DNA of 7,383 nucleotides from Deltaproteobacteria bacterium (GTDB taxonomy: Bacteria > Desulfobacterota > DSM-4660 > Desulfatiglandales > B25-G16): positions 2,667,529 to 2,674,911 of the forward strand of contig CP070752.1 in assembly GCA_020348625.1 (NCBI GenBank), given 5' to 3'. The position numbers and the translations under genes are program-made. Below the pieces are notes generated by a model, which was not told the DNA's origin, made no database searches, and saw only the letters and a program-made list of their open reading frames with translations. Shown here piece after piece: positions 1-5,116 of this stretch. Positions within the stretch are counted from its first letter, which is position 1. Each line of letters begins with the position of its first letter.

Positions 1-528
1 GACCGGACTAGCATAGAGAGAATATTGTACTCAGTGTTCAGTTACGAAAATCTAAGACAGGGAATCGGTGCCCCTTTTCTTGCCTTGACACAAAACTCTT
101 GACGTTGCCCTCTGCCCTTGGCGGTTTGTGGAGTTCCCCATTTCGCTGGGATCGGGGTGAATGGGTATGTCACGGGAAGAGAAGAAAATCTCGAAGGGTT
201 AACTGTTCCAGAACCGGAACCCGCACGATCACCCCTCGGACTGAAAGATATCGGAAAGGAAGGTTTAGGACTAGCTATCACAACGAATGAGGATCGTTCA
301 ACCCTTCTGGGTCATCAACACCAAGCTTTCCTCCTAGACGTCTTCGGACGGTGAGCGGATCCACTGTGACCTGTGTACCAGAGGGTGCTTACTTTCGGAT
401 GAAGAAAGGGGATACTGTAATGTCATGGAGAATCGGAATGGGAAATAGCGAAGGAAGAGGGCATTCTGTACATATATCATTCCAATATCATTCCAACGGG
501 GACATCGAACCGCCGCTATTTTATCAAA
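1..528. other. Gene-poor region downstream of the cytochrome gene
   Basis: No reading frame here has a recognisable domain, a good ribosome binding site or a plausible start. The short frames in both directions (up to about 80 codons) overlap one another and have low-complexity or random-looking translations. On the minus strand just past the cytochrome stop I see no stable GC-rich stem followed by a T-run, so no intrinsic terminator for that gene is evident. The only structured element is an 11-bp tandem direct repeat at 474-495. The region could be plain intergenic sequence or a decayed gene that can no longer be recognised by eye. Confidence 0.6.
474..495. repeat. 11-bp tandem direct repeat
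   Basis: The unit ATATCATTCCA occurs twice with no gap, at 474-484 and 485-495, about 35 bp beyond the stop codon of the cytochrome gene. Two copies are too few to call a minisatellite. It could be a replication slippage product or a tandem protein-binding site. Confidence 0.5.
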
Positions 529-2676
529 CTACCTGCCTCGGGCGATGAGTTCTTCGATCTTATCGAGCTTCCTATGCACCATTTCTGCCACGGCTTCGGC
601 ATATTCCAGGTTATGGACTCCTCCTCCTTCTTTGAGGAGATCAAAATTGTGTCTTACTTCACCCAAGGGGACCGTGTAGATAAAGGTATGTTTGCCTTTT
701 TTTTCCAGATCTTGTACCATCGTTTCGATCTTGGTGAGCCTGGGTTCGAGTTCTCTGATCAAGTCATCGGCGGTCTTCTTCCATGTTGATAGAATGTTTC
801 CATAGCTTTCGTTGTGGCATTCGATGCACCTGGCTTCGGCCTTTCGGAAACCCAATTTGCCCCCTTCTACCAGACCTTCATGGCAGTCGTCACATTCGAT
901 AATGGTCGCCTTGAAACTGGGCAAATTATCGATCCCAACGGCCGTTTTCCCATAAAAGAGGTTCCCAGCGCTTTGGTGACAATCGACACAGTCAACCCGC
1001 CCGATTCCCATGGTGTGATGGCAGATATCGCAGTTACGGAAGAATGTCTCACCGTGTTGTTTCCTCGGGGAATGACAGTCCATGCAGTCCATGTCCTCGA
1101 GATGAGGAAGATGAGGAAACACCGTTTTTCCAAAAGGAACCGAGCGATCTTCAATTCCACCGTGACAGAGAGACGTGCAAGTATAGCGAGTCTCGAATTC
1201 TTCCTGCTTATAACTCTCCCTGAGCAGCTCCAATGCCTCTTCTGTGTTTTTCCTGGCATAGTTCAACAGCTTTATGGCGTACTCAATGTTGTGGACGCCC
1301 TTTCCCACAAGAATAAAAGAGAAGTTGTGCCGAGCTTCGTTGAGTAGCTTCTCCGCTCTCCGAACGATTTCCCTTCTAGAGGCTTCGTGCTTGGTGCCAT
1401 AAAGTTCTTCCTGAACCTCAAATATGCCCCGGTTTAGATCATTTCCCAAGTCCACCAGTATCTTCCTCCAACTCACGATCATCTTTTCAGTGCCTTCGCC
1501 ATGACAGTTTGCACACGACCGGATGAGGGCCCTCTCGGTGTATCGGGTCGTGAAAAGCGCTTCCTCACTCTCCAGTTCAGACCTGTGGCACCCCACGCAG
1601 TCTATTCCCGTAAGAAACATCTTGCTTGGTTCACGCGAGACACCGAACCCCCCTGTGCCAGCATACATTTCCCGAGGCCCAAAGTGGACGTTTGACGCAT
1701 GGCACCTTTCGCAACTTCCGGCGAACTCTGTCATCACAGGTTGTCCGCTGATCTCATGTTTGATTTGGCTGTGGCATCGGTAGCATTCTACCTTGTGATC
1801 AGTGACGTGTTTCCGATGGATGAATTCTGATGGATATTTTGTCCTCACTAGATCTGGCTCAACATGGCATTCGATGCATTTGTTTTCGAGCACAGCCCCA
1901 TCCCCCTTGTTTATGCCACGGTGACAGTCCAGGCAAGGAACCCCTCGCTCGATGTATTTCCTGTGATTAAACTTGACACCCTCGACCACAAGATTCCCTT
2001 TCGGTTGGATATGGCATGACCCGCACTTGGCACTGGAAAGAGACCTCTGCTCACCCCGAGCGTCCGCTTTGTAAAAGTGACAGATGAAACAGTCAGTTTC
2101 TGTCACAGTGATATGAGCCCCTTGGACAATCTGGGAGTGACATGTGGTGCACCGTAGCTTCTTCCCCCTCCTTAATTCTTCTAGGTGTCTTCCGTGGTCA
2201 AATGCGACATTCTTAAAGATCATTTCTCTTTTAAGGTTTTCTGCCTGGTGGCAACCCGCCTGAAGGCACGCAGCGTCGCTTATCTCTGCATGAGGCTTCG
2301 GCGAACGCTTCCCCGTGACAAAGAGTACCAGGGAGACCTGTCCATCTCGCCATTTTCCCTTTAGATGGTTCCAGAAGCCCGGTTTATAATGACATTGGGC
2401 ACAACGCACGAAATTGTGGGTGGAAGCTTTCCAGGACGCCACATAGGCCTCCATGTTGTGGCATATGCCACAAAATCTTGGGCTCTCCGAAACCTCGTAA
2501 CCTATGGCCATGAGAATAATTAAACCAACGAAACAGAGGGAGACAAAAGCAAGGAGACCTCTGTAGTGTTCCTTGGTTCCTTTGTACGTCTCCCGCCAAA
2601 AAGCCAGCCAAAACTCCGTGATATATCTCCACAGATCAAAAATAAGCCTGAAGTAGTTCTTGATGAGTTTCTTCAT
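529..2676 (-). CDS. Membrane-anchored NapC/NirT-type multiheme cytochrome c with 18 possible haem sites
   Basis: A 715-residue protein. Residues 41-59 form one hydrophobic helix after a basic, aromatic N-terminus, and the rest should be periplasmic. The first haem site is CGICHNM (69-75), the CxxCHxM form of NapC/NrfH quinol dehydrogenases, followed by CAQCH (92-96). There are 16 canonical CxxCH motifs, starting at C69, 92, 176, 196, 218, 248, 267, 298, 322, 360, 388, 531, 549, 563, 595 and 617. Two are non-canonical: CX4CH at 137-143 and CX3CH at 500-505. Many sites are preceded by histidines in cytochrome c3 style (for example FNHRKY, FIHRKH, FPHLPH), suggesting bis-His ligation. Regions 285-485 and 519-713 look like copies of one module. 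NapC/NrfH proteins usually have 4-5 haems, so this is a much longer fusion. The likely role is quinol oxidation and electron transfer across the periplasm; partner and acceptor are unknown. An in-frame TGA lies 21 bases before the ATG and no other start codon lies between. GAGGAG is 14 nt upstream of the ATG and AAGG is nearly adjacent, so the ribosome binding site is not ideal. The ankyrin gene is 194 bp upstream on the same strand. Confidence 0.93.
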   Translation of the reverse strand: MKKLIKNYFRLIFDLWRYITEFWLAFWRETYKGTKEHYRGLLAFVSLCFVGLIILMAIGYEVSESPRFCGICHNMEAYVASWKASTHNFVRCAQCHYKPGFWNHLKGKWRDGQVSLVLFVTGKRSPKPHAEISDAACLQAGCHQAENLKREMIFKNVAFDHGRHLEELRRGKKLRCTTCHSQIVQGAHITVTETDCFICHFYKADARGEQRSLSSAKCGSCHIQPKGNLVVEGVKFNHRKYIERGVPCLDCHRGINKGDGAVLENKCIECHVEPDLVRTKYPSEFIHRKHVTDHKVECYRCHSQIKHEISGQPVMTEFAGSCERCHASNVHFGPREMYAGTGGFGVSREPSKMFLTGIDCVGCHRSELESEEALFTTRYTERALIRSCANCHGEGTEKMIVSWRKILVDLGNDLNRGIFEVQEELYGTKHEASRREIVRRAEKLLNEARHNFSFILVGKGVHNIEYAIKLLNYARKNTEEALELLRESYKQEEFETRYTCTSLCHGGIEDRSVPFGKTVFPHLPHLEDMDCMDCHSPRKQHGETFFRNCDICHHTMGIGRVDCVDCHQSAGNLFYGKTAVGIDNLPSFKATIIECDDCHEGLVEGGKLGFRKAEARCIECHNESYGNILSTWKKTADDLIRELEPRLTKIETMVQDLEKKGKHTFIYTVPLGEVRHNFDLLKEGGGVHNLEYAEAVAEMVHRKLDKIEELIARGR

Positions 2677-2752
2677 GACCTTACGATGCTCTCCTCATTT
2701 TCGAAGTCTCACTGGCCCAGGATTCCGATGTGTGCGGCGATCTTCACACCCA

Positions 2753-2772
2753 ATGGCAAATAATCTTGCCAT
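2753..2772. promoter_or_regulatory. Interrupted palindrome upstream of the cytochrome gene
   Basis: ATGGCAA and TTGCCAT form perfect 7-bp arms around a 6-bp AT-rich centre, about 75-95 bp upstream of the cytochrome ATG in the spacer after the ankyrin gene. The stem is short and has no T-run after it on either strand, so a DNA-binding site for a dimeric regulator is more likely than a terminator. I found no convincing -35/-10 pair next to it. Its function is inference from position and symmetry. Confidence 0.35.
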
Positions 2773-2870
2773 CGGGACCGATTCATATTCCGCCGAAACC
2801 AATCTCCCTTAAACCAATGCAAACGGCGACAAAATTCAAGGGTCGGCATTAGGAGCCTACCGAGGTTTGG

Positions 2871-3653
2871 CTATTCTGTGGTTCCAGCCTTGAGTAGTCG
2901 AACGATCTCGGTGTGGCCGTTTTTCACTGCCACATCCAAAGCCGTCCTGTCCCAGGCATCTCTCACTTCGACGTCGGCGCCGTTGGCGAGCAGGGATTCG
3001 ACAATGTCCACATAGCCCTCTCTTGCCGCCAGGCTCAAAGGAGTGTAACCAAAGATATCTATCACATTTACTTCGGCCCCTTTGGCTAGCAGGGCCTCGA
3101 CAATCCTGGCGTGGCCACATCTTGCAGCCAAGAGCAAAGCCGTACGGCGCCGGTCAGATTCCGTGTCGACCTTGGCGCCGTTGGCCAACAGGGATTCCAC
3201 AACCTCGGTATGACCATACTTTGCTGCCATGATCAAAGCGGTCCTCCCCCAAACATCTCTCGCTTCGACGTCGGCGCCGTTGGCGAGCAGGGATTCGACA
3301 ATGTGCACATGGCCGTTTCTCGCGGCCAAGACCAAAGCGGTAAGGCCATGAATTATTCTCGCATCGGGATCAGCTCCCTTGGCCAGCAAGATTTTCACAA
3401 TGGCGGTATAGCCTTTTCTCGCTGCTAAGGTCAAAACAGTCCAGCCAAAAGGATCTTGTGCATTTACCTCGGCACCTTTGGTCAATAAGGCTTCCACATT
3501 TGTAGTGTCGCCATTCTCCGTAGCTTTGATCAAATCTTCGCTCACATCCGCGGCGTACACAAGCAGCACGATCGGCAGCACACCAAGCAAACTGAGAACT
3601 ATCCGGATCGGCAACCCAATCCTCCTTTTGGTGGGTTTTTCCTTTTGAGACAT
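2871..3653 (-). CDS. Exported or membrane-anchored ankyrin-repeat protein
   Basis: A 260-residue protein from ATG 3653. The frame stays open to a GTG at 3680, but the ATG is preferred because AGAGGA precedes it with about 7 nt spacing, whereas the GTG has no Shine-Dalgarno sequence. Residues 1-34 look like a signal peptide or anchor: basic KPTKRR, a hydrophobic stretch IRIVLSLLGVLPIVLLVYA, then a possible signal peptidase I site at VYA-AD. The rest is about seven ankyrin repeats of 33 residues with the usual pattern G.TAL..AAR.GH..IV..LLA.GADV; the first and last repeats are partial caps. Ankyrin arrays bind other proteins and carry no catalytic residues. Periplasmic ankyrin proteins are known, such as Pseudomonas AnkB, which supports the haem enzyme KatB, so a helper role for a periplasmic partner is reasonable here but unproven. 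No clear terminator separates it from the downstream cytochrome gene, so the two may be co-transcribed. Confidence 0.9.
   Translation of the reverse strand: MSQKEKPTKRRIGLPIRIVLSLLGVLPIVLLVYAADVSEDLIKATENGDTTNVEALLTKGAEVNAQDPFGWTVLTLAARKGYTAIVKILLAKGADPDARIIHGLTALVLAARNGHVHIVESLLANGADVEARDVWGRTALIMAAKYGHTEVVESLLANGAKVDTESDRRRTALLLAARCGHARIVEALLAKGAEVNVIDIFGYTPLSLAAREGYVDIVESLLANGADVEVRDAWDRTALDVAVKNGHTEIVRLLKAGTTE
2966..3304 (-). repeat. Perfect 42-bp repeat within the ankyrin gene
   Basis: Bases 2966-3007 and 3263-3304 are identical over 42 bp, offset by 297 bp, which is exactly three 33-codon ankyrin units. Both encode the IVESLLANGADVE part of a repeat. Identity at the DNA level, while the intervening repeats differ, points to recent duplication or gene conversion between repeat units. 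Confidence 0.85.
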
Positions 3654-3676
3654 ACGAATATCCTCTTGCCTTGCGA

Positions 3677-3877
3677 TCACGCATCTAGTGGGTTTGCTGC
3701 AAACGAACTCTTACCTTGGATAATTGGAAGCGGCCTGAGAACGAACTTGGGAGAAACTTTGTTCGCCAGGTGGAGACGGACCCCAAGATTGGAAATGAAG
3801 TACAGATGTGGAAGAACGGGTGTATGTGCGACTATCTCTTTGCGTCTCTCCCCGCGCGATTTCGCGGTTTTGAACAC
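3677..3877 (-). CDS. Doubtful 66-codon leader reading frame ahead of the ankyrin gene
   Basis: A GTG-initiated frame starting directly after the hairpin at 3882-3916. AGAGG (3883-3887), which is part of the hairpin's right arm, lies 5 nt upstream of the GTG. The frame's TGA overlaps the alternative GTG start of the ankyrin frame as GTGA, an arrangement that could give translational coupling. Against it, the translation resembles no family I know, has no predicted domain, membrane helix or clear composition bias, and GTG is a weaker start. It may equally be untranslated leader RNA. I list it because its start site would be masked whenever the hairpin forms. Confidence 0.2.
   Translation of the reverse strand: MFKTAKSRGERRKEIVAHTPVLPHLYFISNLGVRLHLANKVSPKFVLRPLPIIQGKSSFAANPLDA
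3836..3870. repeat. Possible copy of a dispersed CTTTGCGTCTCT-type element
   Basis: The stretch contains CTTTGCGTCTCT followed by CGCGATTTCGCG, which can form a 4-bp GC stem with an ATTT loop. From memory, CTTTGCGTCTCTGCG-like words are common short interspersed sequences in environmental bacterial genomes. A weaker reverse-orientation match, TTTTCACGCAGAGACG, is at about 4886-4901. Two imperfect matches in one window do not prove a repeat family. Confidence 0.25.
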
Positions 3878-3916
3878 AAAAGCCTCTAAGGACCATCATC
3901 AGGATCCCTTAGAGGC
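3878..3916 (-). terminator. Terminator-like hairpin in the leader (candidate attenuator)
   Basis: On the minus strand GCCTCTAAGG (3916-3907) pairs perfectly over 10 bp with CCTTAGAGGC (3891-3882). The stem can be extended inward by GGA(T)CC/GGTCC-type pairing with bulges, leaving a TGATGAT loop. It is followed directly by TTTTGTGTT (from 3881 down), a short U-tract typical of an intrinsic terminator for minus-strand transcription. The TAA of the 13-codon frame (3909-3911) lies inside the left arm, so a ribosome at that stop would cover the arm. The plus-strand exit is AAAATAGC, so the hairpin would not terminate rightward transcription. Confidence 0.65.
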
Positions 3917-3950
3917 AAAATAGCGGTACCTTCTGAAAACCTTTCTCCAT
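3909..3950 (-). CDS. Candidate 13-residue leader peptide, MEKGFQKVPLFCL
   Basis: ATG at 3950-3948, TAA at 3911-3909. A near-ideal ribosome binding site, GGAGGTG (3961-3955), precedes the ATG with 6 nt between GGAGG and the start, better than that of any other gene here. A promoter with TTGACA at 4019-4014 would start RNA about 34 nt ahead of the ATG. The stop codon falls in the left arm of a terminator-like hairpin. This promoter, ribosome site, very short frame and hairpin order is the layout of leader-peptide attenuators and of erm/cat-type translational attenuators. The peptide has no run of a single amino acid that would name an effector, though Phe, Leu and Cys sit near its end. Alternatives are a truncated gene start, a short stand-alone transcript or chance. 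I know of no homologue. Confidence 0.45.
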   Translation of the reverse strand: MEKGFQKVPLFCL

Positions 3951-3954
3951 AACT

Positions 3955-3961
3955 CACCTCC
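3955..3961 (-). promoter_or_regulatory. Strong ribosome binding site of the 13-codon frame
   Basis: GGAGGTG on the minus strand is complementary to the 16S anti-Shine-Dalgarno sequence over its length and is placed 6 nt (from GGAGG) before ATG 3950. Such a match in front of only 13 codons is the main reason to take the short frame seriously. Confidence 0.6.
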
Positions 3962-3990
3962 AGGGTAAAAATTGCCTGTTACTGTTACAT

Positions 3991-4019
3991 TGAGTATCAC
4001 ATTGTGATATATATGTCAA
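3991..4019 (-). promoter_or_regulatory. Sigma-70-type promoter of the ankyrin leader
   Basis: A perfect -35 TTGACA lies at 4019-4014 on the minus strand. The -10 is less certain: TACTCA at 3996-3991 with a 17-bp spacer and an upstream TG (extended -10), or GATACT with a 15-bp spacer, which matches TATAAT at four of six bases. RNA would start near 3984 and read through the 13-codon frame and hairpin toward the ankyrin gene. The perfect -35, the AT-rich spacer and the ribosome site that follows support a real promoter. Confidence 0.6.
3995..4009. promoter_or_regulatory. Perfect 15-bp palindromic operator within the promoter
   Basis: TATCACA-N-TGTGATA is a perfect inverted repeat around base 4002, and it fills most of the spacer and touches the -10 region of the minus-strand promoter. 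A dimeric repressor bound here would block RNA polymerase. The half-sites TCACA/TGTGA are spaced by one base, unlike the CRP/FNR arrangement TGTGA-N6-TCACA, so the regulator is probably not of that family. No regulator gene is in the window. Confidence 0.55.
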
Positions 4020-4211
4020 CATGTTTTTTGAAACCTACAGAGTTGAGACATTCGTCGCGTACCAAGGCAAGTTTCCAACCATCTAGCCTCTTCTATAGCC
4101 ATGAATCCATTGCGATCAATGGTCATTGTTAGCCCGTGCATAAGGGATACCCAATTCCCCTAATAACTCCTGGACCGGACCCCTCACAATTATCTTGTTC
4201 ATGTAACTAAG

Positions 4212-4491
4212 GTGGTCAGGTATGCTGAGACAATAACGACAAAAAGTAAAACCGAAATAACCGGACAGAACATCCATCTCACGCTCACAAATATGAGGTA
4301 CATCAAGCGGGTGCTTGAATGGTCCAGCCTTTCGAATTGTGCTCTAGCCATCAAAAGTGCAGTGCATGAACGTGCCAGAACTCCACTGCAGATCCTCGAC
4401 TATACAAAGATTCTCTTGGCCCTGGCAGAGCAGGAACCGTGATACAGAAACATACCTGGAAGAGACAAAGAATATTGCTAGTGGCAGGTGA
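4212..4491 (+). pseudogene. Possible remnant of a histidine-kinase HisKA segment
   Basis: The frame 4212-4442 gives 76 residues ending AVHERARTPLQILDYTKILLALAEQEP. The stretch HERARTPLQIL...Y..ILLAL resembles the phosphoacceptor helix of HisKA domains (HE.RTPLQ.ILGY..LLL), with one extra residue between H and TPL. A +1 shift at the TGA (4440-4442) continues as DTETYLEETKNIASGR to a stop at 4489-4491, which resembles the second HisKA helix (YLEEI..A). Nothing upstream looks like a sensor domain and no ATPase (N, G1, G2) boxes follow. The GTG start has no ribosome binding site. The resemblance is short and could be chance; a small unknown protein or non-coding DNA is as likely. Confidence 0.22.
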
Positions 4492-4984
4492 AACCTTCTA
4501 CCGCAGTGTTTCTCGATGATTCAGTTGACCTTCCTACTGCAGAATGGATGTTACAGAATGATCTAGCCTAAACAGCGAGCCGTGTGCTGGATCATCCCCT
4601 GGGGGGCAAAAAAGGTGGCTTTTGGGGGGGATCGTTCACTTTCTACAACGGAGGACCAAAAAGCAAGCACCTCGATGAATCGTAATAGCAAACAAGTCAT
4701 GAAACGATTGAACGAATTCTTTTTCTATGAGGCTGCCTGTTATCAAACTCCTTTTTTTCGTTTAAGACATCGGTTACTCCTTCAGTCGTTAATCGAGCTA
4801 GCGGCTTCCTGAGACGTGAGGCTTTCCTTTGCCTCAGATGACCTTCTATCCGTGCTGGCTTCGTTTCGCCAGACACCCGATGCTGTTTTCACGCAGAGAC
4901 GATTGGGAAAGCGCCGAGGGACCCGAAGAGGGAACGATTCTAACTGTATCCTTGAATTTCCGCAGACCCACATAAATGCAAGGT

Positions 4985-5005
4985 TTCTAACGCTAATCGT
5001 TAGAA
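4985..5005. repeat. Perfect 8-bp inverted repeat downstream of the ATPase gene
   Basis: TTCTAACG and CGTTAGAA enclose a 5-nt loop, CTAAT. It lies about 110 bp beyond the stop codon of the ATPase/TPR gene. No T-run follows on the minus strand (ACCTTGC), so it is a poor intrinsic terminator. It could be an RNA 3'-end stem or an operator. Confidence 0.4.
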
Positions 5006-5081
5006 TAGGGGGGAGGGTGATCGATATCATCTACTATGTATTCGACAGATTGCGTCAGAGAGAGAAGTGACCTCAGTAGGC

Positions 5082-5110
5082 TTGGTAAAAAACGACATGT
5101 CCGTTATAAT
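5082..5110 (+). promoter_or_regulatory. Candidate plus-strand promoter facing the 3' end of the ATPase gene
   Basis: TTGGTA (5082-5087) and a perfect TATAAT (5105-5110) are separated by exactly 17 bp. RNA would start near 5117, at the stop codon of the minus-strand ATPase/TPR gene, and run antisense to it. No plus-strand gene follows, so any product would be an antisense or non-coding RNA. AT-rich intergenic DNA throws up such matches by chance. Confidence 0.35.
5088..5107 (-). terminator. Weak terminator candidate after the ATPase gene
   Basis: On the minus strand a short stem AACG/CGTT around a GACATGT loop runs into a T6 tract (GTTTTTTACC), 10-30 nt past the stop codon. The stem is only 4-5 bp, so termination would be inefficient. 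It overlaps the plus-strand promoter candidate. Confidence 0.25.
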
Positions 5111-5116
5111 GAACAC

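Larger units (their letters stand above)
4020..5116. other. Gene-poor region between the leader promoter and the ATPase gene
   Basis: About 1.1 kb without a convincing intact gene. It contains a 76-codon plus-strand frame with a faint histidine-kinase resemblance (listed separately), and two further plus-strand frames (4582-4812, 4816-5070) that have GTG starts, no ribosome binding site and no recognisable domain. Small palindromes occur at 4107-4122 (CCATTG/CAATGG), 4817-4836 (TGAGGC/GCCTCA) and 4985-5005. G-runs of six and seven flank an A-rich stretch at 4601-4630. The overall look is of decayed coding sequence plus intergenic DNA. Confidence 0.55.

Noticed and set aside
867..1259. 130-codon minus-strand frame inside the cytochrome gene
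   Set aside because: Shifted frame of the same DNA; the haem motifs are all in the long frame.
814..1347. 177-codon plus-strand reading frame
   Set aside because: It lies wholly antisense to the cytochrome gene and contains mirror-frame translation of its haem motifs; it has no independent domain or ribosome site.
2753..2772. Sigma-54 promoter (TGGCA...TTGC) ahead of the cytochrome gene
   Set aside because: The GG and GC elements are separated by 11 bases on both strands, not the required 10, and the match is explained by the palindrome itself.
2821..2870. Intrinsic terminator between the ankyrin and cytochrome genes
   Set aside because: Only a 4-bp AGCC/GGCT stem with a long loop and no T-run on the minus strand.
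3836..3881. Cyclic-di-GMP-I (GEMM) riboswitch, because the minus strand reads CAAAACCGCGAAATCGCG then GACGCAAAG
   Set aside because: The opening GGCAAACC is not matched and the second conserved block (GGTAGGTAGCGGGG-like) is absent downstream.
3909..4019. Antitoxin gene start, as the palindromic promoter resembles autoregulated toxin-antitoxin promoters
   Set aside because: The frame stops after 13 codons and neither other frame downstream resembles an antitoxin or toxin.
4582..5070. Two short plus-strand frames (4582-4812 and 4816-5070)
   Set aside because: GTG starts without ribosome binding sites, unrecognisable translations and no codon or domain signal.
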